Shown in pieces: positions 52,234 to 62,650 of a stretch of 64,000 nucleotides of DNA. The notes under the pieces were generated by a model, which did no database searches, was not told where the DNA came from, and worked only from the letters and a program-made list of their open reading frames with translations. Made by a program: the position numbers and the translations under genes. Position 1 is the first letter of the stretch; the number at the start of each line of letters is the position of its first letter. Source of the stretch: Mesostigma viride (lineage: Eukaryota; Streptophyta; Mesostigmatophyceae; Mesostigmatales; Mesostigmataceae); contig RPFO01000934.1 of NCBI GenBank assembly GCA_009746045.1, forward strand, positions 62,001 to 126,000, in the 5' to 3' direction.

Positions 52234-52376
52234 CTCACTCACTCACTCACTCACTCACTCACTCACTCACTCACTCACTCACTCACTCACTCACTCACTC
52301 ACTCACTCACTCACTCACTCACTCACTCACTCACTCACTCACTCACTCACTCACTCACTCACTCACTCACTCACTT
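51466..52376. repeat. Chain of tetranucleotide microsatellites
   Basis: CCCT repeats (51,466-51,722), then CACC repeats (51,773-52,182), GCAC repeats (about 52,182-52,231) and CACT repeats (52,232-52,376). Each tract differs from the next by one base of the unit, suggesting stepwise replacement. Open frames through it are artefacts. Confidence 0.98.
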
Positions 52377-52978
52377 AGTAACTTGCACATGCACCACATG
52401 CGCAAGGAGGACACCAAGAGCTTCACCAACCACCGTCGAAAGCTTGGCTGTGATGCCAAGGGCAAGGGTGTGGGGGTGTCCATGTTGACACAGTGCATGA
52501 AGGCTGACAAGGTCAGGCAGAGATTGTGCAGGGAGGTGCCACTACCTCCTAGCTAGCGATACCGAGATGAGGGCGCGCAAACGCATCAGCGCCATGCCGC
52601 GTGTTGAGTAATTTGCAACTACATTACTTGGCATGCTGTGGGTGCACGTGTAAAATGACCTTTCTAGCCATGCATGCGACAGCTGCCAATATTATGTTCA
52701 GCAAGCTCCTCCGTATAATAGAAATTGCGTGAGCATCCACATGGCCACATGTGCATATTGTCAGCTGTGTCTATATCAATGAACTTTTATGTATGTCTCC
52801 TGGACGGGTTGTCTTACATCACTCGTGAATGGTTTCCATGTTTTAGTGAGTCATCTTATTTGAGTTGACCAGATTGTCTCCTTGATATTCCACACTGGCA
52901 GTTTCGCATCCATGGGTAAGAATTTGTAATGGAAACTGGCAGGTATGGCATTGATAACTCTACCAAATAGAACATGAT
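52377..52978. other. Interior of the 6.7-kb element, nothing recognised
   Basis: No repeat or gene; low GC compared with the flanks. Confidence 0.35.
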
Positions 52979-53490
52979 GGGCCTGAATTTTTGTGGAATG
53001 TCTAAAATCATGATGGCTAAGATGCATGCAAGTTTCCAGCCTCAACAGAGCACATCTTGTACGGAAACTGCACTGAAATGTGATGAAAAATACGAAAAAC
53101 GTGCATTTTTGGTAACATTTGTGAGCAAACTGACATCAAATACCCTCTGATGGTTCTGAATTTTTGTGGAATGTCTAAAATAATGATGGCAAAGATGCAT
53201 GCAAGTTTCCAGCCTGAACTGAGCACATCTTGTATGGAAACTGCCATGGAATGTGATGAAAAATACGAAAAACGTGCATTTTTGGTAACATTTGTGAGCA
53301 AACTGACATCAAATACCCTATGATGGACCTGAATTTTTGTGGGATGTCTAGAATAATGATGTTTAAGATGCCTACAAGTTTCCAGCCTCAACCGAGCACA
53401 GCTTGTATGGAAACTGCAATGAAATGTGATGAAAAATACAAAAAACGCACATTTTTGCTAGCATTTGGTGGCATTTTGTTACCAAATGCG
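52979..53490. repeat. 172-bp tandem repeat, 3 copies
   Basis: Units begin near 52,979, 53,152 and 53,325 with CTGAATTTTTGTGGAATGTC, and are about 90% alike. Confidence 0.93.
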
Positions 53491-53723
53491 GTTGGATGAC
53501 CATCAGATCTTGTGTACAGTCATTAGTCATGAGTATCAACTTACTTGCAAACAGCCAGGTCAAGAACTCTTTATTTGCATATTAGAATGTATTTGTTTAT
53601 ATTAAAATCTGGAAAACTGCTAAAAATAGAAATGCCAAAAATAGGTCAGCTGAGGTCCGGTAAGTCCGGAAAGTTGCAATCCTTCTACTGGTGTCCTGAA
53701 CATGCTACCTACCAAGATCTAGC

Positions 53724-54715
53724 ATGTTTCGACAATATTTGCATCGTACAGGAGTTATAAGGCTGTTTTTTGGCACTTTCAGACCGTTGTGTGCGGAGCA
53801 TGACGATGGAACGGGCGTAGCACGGCCAACGGGGGAGGAGACTGAGAGCGCAGTTGATGCGGGGACACCCGTAGGTGATGAAGGGCGGGGGAATAAGAAA
53901 TCGCACGTGTACGTCAAGGTTAAGGCCCTGACCGAGAGGGTCAATGCTTTGGAGAACCAACGAAGAATGCCATCCACCCCAGCAAGTGCTGCACCCAGCT
54001 CCAGCACTGGCGTTGGCACGGAGCTTCGCCGGCCCGCTGCGCCTGCCGCGTTGGGGCAACGCGAAAGCTTCAGCGCGGCCCATGGCCAAGTGACAGGACT
54101 GCAACCAGCACACCGTCAACAAGAGCCACGCGCGCGCGCAGTCGCAATGGATGGGCCGAGGCAGCTGGATCGGGAGGGGGAACCGTACGGCGAGCACGGT
54201 GTGTACGCGCCGTACGACCAAGGAATGCATGCCCAGCCTACTGCCGCTGGCAGGCAAGCGGCCAATGCTTATGTATACCATGCCGGCATGTACGATCCAC
54301 AGCCTGGCGAAGGGTCGGCAGCTGATCACATCAGCCTTGAGGTCGCGGCACATTGCAACAAACCACCTACGTTGAGAACCCTGAGCCCGTGCAGCATTAC
54401 AATGACGGCACTTACCGTTATGCCGCAGCCCCCCCTCTAAGGAGATCTCCAAGGAAGACAAAGCCGAGGCCCCAAATCCCCAAGGCCGCCGGGGAGCAAG
54501 ACTGGCAACATCATGATGAGGGAGGAGGTTATGCAGCCAGGGATTCTCATTTCATGGGTCATAGCATTTTGATGAGCAAGGGACGTGGGCCTACAACGCC
54601 CACGTCCGGCCGGCCCCACAACCTGGCACATGCCCAGGCTCCACCGCGGAAAAGGCCACCCTACTCGCAAGATGTAGACGAGTCGGGGCAACACGATTAT
54701 TATGGTTCATATTAG
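53724..54715 (+). CDS. Unrecognised gene inside the 6.7-kb element
   Basis: Open frame 53,724-54,440 overlaps a second open frame 54,353-54,715 that reads better at its end (VENPEPVQHYNDGTYRYAAA then PPLRRSPRKTKPRPQ). A small intron or a frameshift near 54,340 would join them. The product would be about 320 residues: a possible coiled coil (VKVKALTERVNALENQRR), Ala/Pro- and Gln-rich linkers, Tyr-rich repeats and a basic stretch. No enzyme motif. It could be a structural or DNA-binding protein of the element or a captured gene fragment. Confidence 0.45.
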
Positions 54716-55015
54716 ATTGGGCATGTATGGTTTTGATACGGCATTTGCTTGGCACCAGATTCTGCATTAAAGAAAGCTGTATGCAAATCATTGTCAGGTA
54801 AGTTTAAGCTAATATACATTATTTTATCTTGCATTTGATATTAAAGAGGCAGAGAGACACAGTTGGCAGATGCAAGTTTGCTAGGCCATGTAATAGGGAT
54901 TATTGGTCATCCATCATATTCATAAATTTTCTTTTATTTATACATGGTTGCATAATACATTAATGTTGCGTTAATACTTTGTGGCACTAAACAACAAAAT
55001 CATGAAATGCTAGTG
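54716..55015. other. AT-rich spacer in the 6.7-kb element
   Basis: AT-rich, no gene or repeat seen. Confidence 0.4.
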
Positions 55016-55019
55016 CTAT

Positions 55020-55590
55020 CGTGTCATATTGTCACTATCATGCTGTCACGGTGTCACAATGTCACGATGTCACGGTGTCACAATGTCACCTCATGTTAAT
55101 CAGTGCTTCTGGGCAATGTAATATCATTGTTGCAACCCCATGGGCGCCACATTACCTTGTGACACCATACAAAATCGTAAAATACTAGCGTTATGGTGCC
55201 ATCGTGTCACGGTGTCACGGTGTCACGGTGTCACGGTGTCACGGTGTCACGGTGTCACGGTGTCACAATGTCACCTCATGTTAATCAGTGCTTCTGGGCA
55301 ATGTAATATCATTGTTGCAACCCCATGGGCGCCACATTACCTTGTGACACCATACAAAATCGTAAAATACTAGCGTTATGGTGCCATCGTGTCACGGTGT
55401 CACGGTGTCACGGTGTCACAATGTCACCTCATGTTACTCAGTGCTTCTGGGCAATGTAATATCATTGTTGCAACCCCATGGGCGCCACATTACCTTGTGA
55501 CACCATACAAAATCGTAAAATACTAGCGTTATGGTGTCACGGTGTCACGGTGTCACGGTGTCACGGTGTCACGGTGTCACAACATGTTGG
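55020..55590. repeat. Right subterminal satellite and nested 150-186-bp tandem units
   Basis: Arrays of the 9-mer CACGGTGTC alternate with a spacer that starts CAATGTCACCTCATGTTA at 55,081, 55,267 and 55,418. The three units differ mainly in the number of 9-mers. Confidence 0.95.
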
Positions 55591-55695
55591 GACAATAACC
55601 TACATGCTTTGGACTTACGAGAGGCCCTAAATAACAAAGTTTGAAAAATCTCAATTTGTAGTAGTGTTCTAGTACAAATCCAGACGAGCTTAGGG

Positions 55696-56711
55696 TAGGG
55701 CGGTTGGGTTACCCCATGCATTCCGAAGCACGGTCAGCTCCCCTACACTTGTGAGGCGGTTCACCTGCCGTCTAGGATCCAAAGCGCCCGTGGCATAGAG
55801 GACCATCTCATGGATGGCTTCCCCTAGCGCTACAGCGTGGGAGTGCCCCATGGCCAGCACTTTCAGCACTGGCCACACCCTCCTCCGCCGCCCCGGCAGC
55901 CCGACATCGGTGGACCACACATCAGGTAGCCCTTGATAATCCCACCACCACTCCGGCACTTGGATGGTATAGTAATACGAGACCAGATCGCTCTTGGCCG
56001 TGTAGCACCGACCCTTGATATAGACCTCCGAGTATATGCCCAGGTGGGGTAACACCGTCTTAGGGGGTCCACCCACAGTGCGTTCCCCAACTTCTTATTC
56101 ACAATGAGCCTTAACTCCCCCACTCCTTTGGCCACCCCAAAACATCCGTCTACCCACTTTGGCCGCGTCTCTCGGAACTCCACCATCCCCACGTCCGCTG
56201 CCCTCCCCATCAACTTGCCCCACTCCGCCATGGTGCACCCTCGGCTGGGGGCAGGTACATTCCAATACCTCGCGCTGGCAGCCACCTCCGGCTTGATGCA
56301 GTTGGCCTCGCTGGCGTACACCTCTCGCCAACTAGGTCGTAGCGCCAGCAAATCCAGCAGCTTCGCCTTTCCTGCCACCTCGCGCTTCGGCAGACTCACC
56401 CGCTCCGCCACAAGTTGTTCATACTTATTACATTTCCCATAGATTAGATCACTTCCTTCTGCGGGGCCTGTCGCAACGCCGGTTACGCGGCGACTGTACC
56501 ACTCACAGTGCTTCTTGACCCTTTTCAGGGCCTCCGCCGTTCCTCTGGAGCACGCGCCTCCAGATTTAGGCGGAGGGTCTGCCCCCCCGTGCCATAGCCA
56601 ATTCAACCACGTAATCACCTTGTGTTGTAGAGTGAAGGTCCGGCGGCGGCGAGTTGCACGCTGGCGTCTGCGTGCTGACCTCACTCTCCCCCACGTAGTG
56701 CTTAGAGGCAT
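55696..56711 (-). CDS. ORF2 N-terminal part: RT fingers and palm, with a frameshift
   Basis: Starts at an ATG 48 nt after the gag stop (MPLSTTWGRVRSARRRQRAT), then ELRLIVNKKLGNALWVDP. Near 56,070, at a run of C residues, the frame shifts to KTVLPHLGIYSEVYIKGRCY, KSDLVSYYYTIQVPEWWWDY and LKVLAMGHSHAVALGEAIHE, the RT palm. It is cut at 55,695 by the 6.7-kb element, with the rest of ORF2 at 48,994-46,931. Confidence 0.85.
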
Positions 56712-56758
56712 TGTAGGAAGAGGCAGTGGGAAGGGGGAGCGGTTTACCCTTTCGGTGT

Positions 56759-57817
56759 TTACTTGGTTTGCTGGGCCTTGCCCAGCTTCTCCATCATCGT
56801 GGCGCTTTGCAGGGCCATCTTCATGGCCGGGTTGCTCACCAAGGAGGCATCTTCCTTGAGAGCAAGGAGGTGGCCAGCCACCTTCCACCCTCCTGACCCC
56901 TGGCTCTCCACTAGGAGCATTGCTGCCACCACCCTCATGAGATACTCTACCCCAGCCAACTCCCCGGCTGCCGGCCCCAACTCCTTGAAGAGTGTGTCCA
57001 TGGCCAGGGCGATGTTCATGACCACCTTCCTGCTTTCCTGGTTCCTCCACCCCCCTTGGCGAGTAGCCATGATCCAACTCTTTATCCCCCCTCCATTGTC
57101 GTTGGCATCCTCGAGCACCTCGGGGAGCACTCTCTCTTGCACCCTCCAATTCACCACTTGTGCTCGAGTGGGCAGCGTCACCCCTTTGGTCTTTTTCGGC
57201 TTCCTGGAAGCCCCATCTGCCCCGGCCAGCGCATCCTTCAATTTCGTCAGGAAATCCTCTTCCTCGGACTCCTCCTCCTCCTCCTCTTCTTTGCCCGCCT
57301 GCCCCTGCTTGCCAATAATAGCCGCCAGCTCCAAGAGCTGCTCCCTCACATCCCCCGCGGCCTTTCCCTTGCTCGGGGCTGGGCTTCCGACTTTTTTCGT
57401 CCCCTTTTTCGCCCCTTTCGTGGGCCGGCGTGGTGGCTGCATCTCCTCTTCGTCCGAGTCCGCCAAGTCCCGGGCGCTTTGGAGGGCTGCCACTAGCGCT
57501 TCGTTTGGGTCCGCTGCTGCCAGAATTTCAGGCCCGTCCACGTGGTCGACCAGCAGTCCAACGACGGACTCCAGCTGGGCCGCAGACCACCGGCTGACAG
57601 TAGTTACCCAGTCGGTCCCGAGGACCGCCTCAAAGGCAGCGCACACTTCAGGCAGGCCCGAGCAAGTGGAGAGCTCCTGATGGAGCCTTTTCTTCTGCGT
57701 CGGCCAGCCTAGTCGGCCCTTTCCCGTCTGTTTAGTAGCTGTCGGCACCTCGGGATTAGCTTTCGGTAATTGCTTCCCAGCACCTGTCGAACCTGGCTTC
57801 CGCCCGGGCTTCGGCAT
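56759..57817 (-). CDS. ORF1, gag-like protein of the PAT-like element
   Basis: 352 codons, intact. Basic N-terminus (MPKPGRKPGSTGAGKQLPKA), a central acidic run (KEEEEEEESEEEDF) and a helical C-terminal half (VVMNIALAMDTLFKELGPAA) that is conserved in the relic at 15.4-15.8 kb. There is no zinc knuckle. Position before RT and conservation between copies suggest the nucleocapsid role. Its stop lies 48 nt upstream of ORF2. Confidence 0.8.
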   Translation of the reverse strand: MPKPGRKPGSTGAGKQLPKANPEVPTATKQTGKGRLGWPTQKKRLHQELSTCSGLPEVCAAFEAVLGTDWVTTVSRWSAAQLESVVGLLVDHVDGPEILAAADPNEALVAALQSARDLADSDEEEMQPPRRPTKGAKKGTKKVGSPAPSKGKAAGDVREQLLELAAIIGKQGQAGKEEEEEEESEEEDFLTKLKDALAGADGASRKPKKTKGVTLPTRAQVVNWRVQERVLPEVLEDANDNGGGIKSWIMATRQGGWRNQESRKVVMNIALAMDTLFKELGPAAGELAGVEYLMRVVAAMLLVESQGSGGWKVAGHLLALKEDASLVSNPAMKMALQSATMMEKLGKAQQTK

Positions 57818-57888
57818 CCCAGCCGCTTTGCAGAAAGGAATTCCGGGCGTCAGCTACGCTGCCCCTGACCCCTGTCGCCGCCTTCGTT

Positions 57889-58270
57889 AAAACAAAAGAG
57901 ACCGCCATGAGCTAGGTGAGCAAGCTTTTATCGTGTTTCAAGGCCAACGGCTCTCTACCAACGGCCAGATCCGGCAACGGCCTCTAAACAGTTTTAGCAG
58001 TCAAGTTTTACTTCAGATATTGCTTGTTGCAAACCCGTCCGCAATCACAGATCTGCTAGGAGAACCTAGACGCAGAAATCCGTCGTCAAGGTACTCAGCA
58101 CACCGTCAAGGTATGGGCCGCAACAATTAGGCCATATCATCCGTAATACTCGTACACTAGAAGCCTAATCAACCTTATTACGATCACATCACCCAGCTCT
58201 ATTTCACCTAGCATCAGCGGCTCCCCTTCCGTATCACTATAAAGAAACTATGTTCAGAGAACCCCGATTC
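57889..58270 (-). repeat. SDR segment A1
   Basis: 382 bp, the 5' end of the element; same as A2 at 45,908-46,289. Confidence 0.93.
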
Positions 58271-58837
58271 CGCACGTATGATCTCCCCCCATGGTTGCTG
58301 GTGTCTTTTCAGTCAGCGGAATTTAGCCTCATAGGTCTCTTCACCACGCTGATGAGTAGTGGATCCGACCTTATGGGGGTGGCAAACGTCATCACACCCC
58401 CATAAGGTCGGACCAGCCTACAGTATGGATCCACTAAAACACTAGGTAAAACCTTTTTTTTTTTTATTACAACAACCACGACCTTTTGGGGGTGTGATGA
58501 CGTTATGGGGTTTAAATTTTTTTAAAAAGATGTGATGACGTTATGGGGATTTTCTTTTTCAAACAAAAAACGCCAATATTTTGTTTGAAAAACAACCACA
58601 CACAAAAAAAACGCATATATTTTGTTTTTTTGTGTTTTTTTTTTATTAAAAAAAAAAAAAAACCTGTCGGACCACCGCCCGTCCTGTCCACCGGCGCGGG
58701 AATTAATCAGGCGGAGCCAAGGGCGGAGCCAATTTTCGGAAGAACCGTTAGGTTCGCCAGAATTGGCGAAGCTTATAAGGCCGTACTAAGGCCGTACACG
58801 CGAGAAAACTCAGAAAAGACATAGGAATCCTTTCCCT
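58271..58837. other. Spacer with hairpin and homopolymer runs
   Basis: Contains an 18-bp stem (TCCGACCTTATGGGGGTG and its complement, about 58,368-58,416) and two further copies of GATGACGTTATGGGG near 58,497 and 58,535, then T and A runs. It may be a decayed small transposon. No gene. Confidence 0.55.
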
Positions 58838-59658
58838 TACAGTCATACCCGCGTTAAGTTACGATCGCCGCCAATTTCAGGGCGTCGTAACTTAACGCGG
58901 GTACGTAACTTAACGGTAGAATTAGGCTAGCAGCCCACCCCCTCCTCCTCTGACGGACTTCTATACGGCAATCGACAGCTCTCGTCAAGCCCGATCCAGC
59001 TGCAGCATCGAAGTCGCCGAAAGTCCATATTTCAGGCTAGATATTTTGGTCAAGGCCGGCGGTGAGGTATACGCCGGGTGTAGCCACAGAGTGCTTGCGT
59101 TTTTTACCAAAACTACCGTGTTTCAACCCCTAAACCGACAGGACTCGGTAGCGGATCCCTATCATTTCCAGCCGGCCTCATCACATTAATTGCTTGTGGC
59201 AAAACAATGGGGACAGTGGTGAGGGAAGCGTCCTTCACTGTAGTAAATGGCCTGCATGTCCGCAACAATAATAATGTTGCAGCTGACGGCGAGGCATGCG
59301 TCCTTGTCAGGTAACGGGACAACCCGGTGGTTACCAGCGCCTTCCATTTATCATGGACATTGTCCCCGGCCTCATTTTCCTTGTCTTTGCCCTTCTGTGC
59401 TCATTCGGCATGACGGTACACTAGTGTGATGTGACTTGCCTCATTGCGGGCAACCTGCATCATTGCACCTGGCTAAAAGGATTTTTCATCAGTTGATATC
59501 AGTTGTACTTTGCCGCCGAAACGTCACATTGCAAAACCATCGTGACATTTGGCGGGTTCTTTCGTCCGGGCTTGTCCATTTTCGCGGTCAAAAGTGGCCT
59601 TACGCCCAGGTGACGCCTTCAAATTGGGCCATACCCGGGTACGGTGGCACCCACCAGG

Positions 59659-60646
59659 AGTTAGGTTAATATTGTGCGGAAACCTTTTTGCCACTTGGGC
59701 TTCTCAGGTTCCGCACAATATTACCGGCGATAACCACTCGCCGGACACTCAAGTTCACGACGTCGTGAACTTGAGTGTCCGGCGAGTGGTTATCGCCGGT
59801 AATATTGTGCGGAACCTGAGAAGCCCAAGTGGCAAAAAGGTTTCCGCACAATATTAACCTAACTAAAACCTAGCCTCTTGGGGCGAGGACGAATCACTAG
59901 GCTCGGAACACCCGTATGCATGAATATGATCGAATATAAGCATCTCGTTGGTGCAAATATCGATATGAATATGATCGAATATGAGCATCTCCTTGGTGCG
60001 CATATAATTAGAGCCGGGTGCCAAATCGGAACGAATTATTCCCCCAAATAATCCGCTTCCGAGTGGATTCGAACCTGCGCCCCGCAAGGATCCAGGTCTT
60101 TGTCGTGAACTTGAGTGTCCGGCGAGTGGTTATCGCCGGTAATATTGTGCGGAACCTGAGAAGCCCAAGTGGCAAAAAGGTTTCCGCACAATATTAACCT
60201 AACTAAGACCTGGATCCTTGCGGGGCGCAGGTTCGAATCCACTCGGAAGCGGATTATTTGGGGGAATAATTCGTTCCGATTTGGCACCCGGCTCTAATTA
60301 TATGCGCACCAAGGAGATGCTCATATTCGATCATATTCATATCGATATTTGCACCAACGAGATGCTTATATTCGATCATATTCATGCATACGGGTGTTCC
60401 GAGCCTAGTGATTCGTCCTCGCCCCAAGAGGCTAGGTTTTAGTTAGGTTAATATTGTGCGGAAACCTTTTTGCCACTTGGGCTTCTCAGGTTCCGCACAA
60501 TATTACCGGCGATAACCACTCGCCGGACACTCAAGTTCACGACGTCGTGAACTTGAGTGTCCGGCGAGTGGTTATCGCCGGTAATATTGTGCGGAACCTG
60601 AGAAGCCCAAGTGGCAAAAAGGTTTCCGCACAATATTAACCTAACT
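59659..60646. mobile_element. 988-bp palindromic cluster inserted with a CCAGG duplication
   Basis: Structure P-A-halfP-A'-P. P (59,659-59,864 and 60,441-60,646) is a perfect 206-bp palindrome starting AGTTAGGTTAATATTG; A (59,865-60,100) and A' (60,205-60,440) are 236-bp inverted copies; half a P (60,102-60,204) lies at the centre. CCAGG flanks both sides, while element B shows the empty site with a single CCAGG. Arms look identical. No protein coding capacity. Confidence 0.9.
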
Positions 60647-60661
60647 CCAGGCTAGCTTAAT

Positions 60662-62556
60662 AAGGGGACTCGCACGTCCAAAAGCCTGAAAAACTGAATT
60701 TAATGAATATCAGTTCCAATGCACTTGGGAACCATCTAGTGATGATTGAGAACCATAAATATGATGTTTGGACATTCATGCCACCACTTGTTGGGGGTAC
60801 TACCCCCAACCACGCACCGGTGGCGAGCTAAAAATAGAAAAAGACGCTATTTATGACATATTTTGCCCAAGACAAACCACTTATCCAAATGACCTGCCCA
60901 TACATTCCTGCCAAGTTCCCCCACTTCTAAAAAATCTGGGCTATTCACATGGTCAAAATAATCACATTTGTTTGAGTTATTAATTTCCCCGCAAAATGGG
61001 TACTTTTTTGAGCAAAAAAAAAAAAATCAAATCATCAACACATCGAATGGGGTCATCCATACATGCGAAATTCCACTGAGTGGGGGGAAACACAACCCCA
61101 AAGTTGGAGCTCATTCTGACAAGCGTAGCTCAAGTTATTGATTTTTCTGTGATGCCACCTGGGTAGACGCTAAAAGAGAATTGAGCTAGTGCTGAGCCAA
61201 AATGACATCTGTTTTGCTACCCAAGACACCCAAAAACATGCCCACTTTGATCACGGAGTGTGAGGAGGATGTCCGGAGCCTCATACGCCCCACCCCTCCA
61301 TCGGCACAGCCAGCCTTGTGAGTCTACCCTTAACAACAAGGCTGGTAGGACGACACGCCTGAGCAGCATATGTAATGCCTATCTCAGGCTAATAATGTGT
61401 GATGTTGTGCCAACAACCAAGTTGTTTCACCCAACAACACATTAAAAACCCTCTTCCAAAATGCCCAACAAGCCGGACACGTGGAGGACCACACACACAG
61501 TATATAAAGAGAAAATAAGCTGCCTTTTATCCAGCCATCCTGTGGCTAGCTGCTCTGGTTAGCATGGCATAGGCTATCATTTACTCAGTGGGAAAGGTGA
61601 AGAGACCATTGGAACAACCTACCTGACGCATGTGCCACCAAAGCATTGTGTCCCACAAAATGCACACTGCCTCCTTTCTAACAAGCACGAGCCACTTTCT
61701 TTAGGAGACAGGTGCCAGCTCGTCAGTGTCTGGGGAAAATGATGCCGCTGCTTAGGAAGACCGCGTGAATTTCCTCGAACACAACTGTCTATAAAGCAAA
61801 AGAAATTTCAGAGAAGCATGGAAATAAAAGCATTACACCTTCCCGACAGGTTGCGTGCCACGCGCTGCAGAAAGCCATGCCATGTCACAGACGAACTTGC
61901 TAAAAGACATCCAGGAATCCAGCGATGCAGCGCCAGGACCCGCAACTTCCTGGCAGCATCTGGCCGGAAAGAAGGCAAAAAGCTTACGCTCAACGAGCTA
62001 AGAAAGCAGGAAAACGCTAGATTAAGAATGTACCATAACGGGCATCTATTCGTGCCCAGGCGCACAAGAAAGGCCACCCTTTCATGGAGAGGTTGGGCGC
62101 ATCGCGCAGGCCTAATGTTATCTTACCGCAAAATGACGGGAAAGGTAAAGATAACAGCGGGAATTTTTACGGCTTTGGAAACGTCATTAAACTAGCTTTC
62201 CTTACGACCATCAAAACTGGCAACAATCGACAATCACACCGGCAGGCATCCATTATACTTTATTCATCCCGACAGAAATTCAGGCCGGACCCCCCCTGCC
62301 GATGGCAAAGAAAAAAAGCCCGCGACATTATAGATCGCAACCATCCCACCATCAATTAGAATCAGTAGCTAATTTTCTCCAACAATTGAGCATTTTTTCT
62401 GCTTTCCGCGAGCCAGATTTGTCACGTTTCGTCTAAAAGCAGTCGCCATGGCCACTTCCGCAAGGGGTGCGCGCACCGTGCACCCACTTTTCACGGTACG
62501 GAGGGTACCGCGTAATTTTTTTGGCGCGGAAAATATTCGCCGCGCCGAGTCCCCTT
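60662..62556. mobile_element. 1.9-kb insertion with 11-bp terminal inverted repeats
   Basis: Ends AAGGGGACTCG and CGAGTCCCCTT. It interrupts element A between positions contiguous in element B (GCTAGCTTA and AGTTACGTT). The target duplication is not clear. Inside, a plus-strand ORF at 61,818-62,195 (MEIKALHLPDRLRATRCRKP...) has no recognisable domain; the rest is AT-rich. Confidence 0.7.
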
Positions 62557-62650
62557 CAGTTACGTTACGGTCGGCGCCCAAACTTCGGCGTCGTAACTTA
62601 ACGCAGGAACGTAACCTTTAGAATCATAACTTAACGCGGGTATGACTGTA

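Larger units (their letters stand above)
48995..55695. mobile_element. 6.7-kb terminal-inverted-repeat element with 3-bp (TAG) target duplication
   Basis: Perfect 32-bp terminal inverted repeats (48,995-49,026 and 55,664-55,695), starting CCCTAAGCTCGTCTGG. Flanks are TAG on both sides; removing the element and one TAG restores the host RT frame, and the restored residues align one-for-one with the relic at 14.3 kb, which fixes the duplication at exactly 3 bp. Subterminal arrays of the 9-mer GACACCGTG lie at both ends in opposite orientation. Inside are a 300-bp hairpin, long microsatellites, three 172-bp tandem repeats and two small unrecognised genes. No DDE transposase is visible, so it is probably non-autonomous. 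CACTA- and Harbinger-type elements make 3-bp duplications, but the termini match neither consensus. Confidence 0.88.
45741..58270 (-). mobile_element. Autonomous PAT-like (split direct repeat) tyrosine-recombinase retrotransposon, broken by later insertions
   Basis: In element order: A1 (58,270-57,889), gag-like ORF1 (57,817-56,759), ORF2 RT/RNase H/recombinase (56,711-55,696 and 48,994-46,931), B1 (46,854-46,287), A2 (46,289-45,908), 33-bp spacer, B2 (45,874-45,741). A1 and A2 are both 382 bp and B1/B2 share 134 bp: the PAT/Ngaro/TOC layout. The A2-B1 junction shares TTC (plus strand) with both outer ends, as expected of recombinase-mediated insertion from a circle, and no target duplication is seen. 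Two later insertions and one ORF2 frameshift make this copy inactive. Confidence 0.92.
58840..62648. mobile_element. Tc1/mariner-like element A, inflated by two insertions
   Basis: Ends CAGTCATACCCGCG... and ...CGCGGGTATGACTG, flanked by TA on both sides (58,838-58,839 and 62,649-62,650). CAGT ends and a TA duplication are typical of Tc1/mariner. Without its two insertions it would be about 920 bp, matching element B in inverted orientation. The subterminal part holds repeats of CGTAACTTAACGCGGG in both orientations. No transposase. Confidence 0.85.

Noticed and set aside
51454..52556. 344-codon Thr/His/Pro/Ser repeat ORF and antisense Gly/Trp ORFs
   Set aside because: Microsatellite artefacts; all frames are open because the unit lacks stops.
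55863..57149. 428-codon minus-strand ORF taken as one protein
   Set aside because: Its first third is the gag gene read in the wrong frame; only the part from about 56,711 is ORF2, and its last part is past the frameshift.
60105..60260. tRNA gene suggested by GGTTCGAATCC and an A-box-like motif
   Set aside because: Box spacing is too large, the T stem pairs poorly and there is no acceptor stem.
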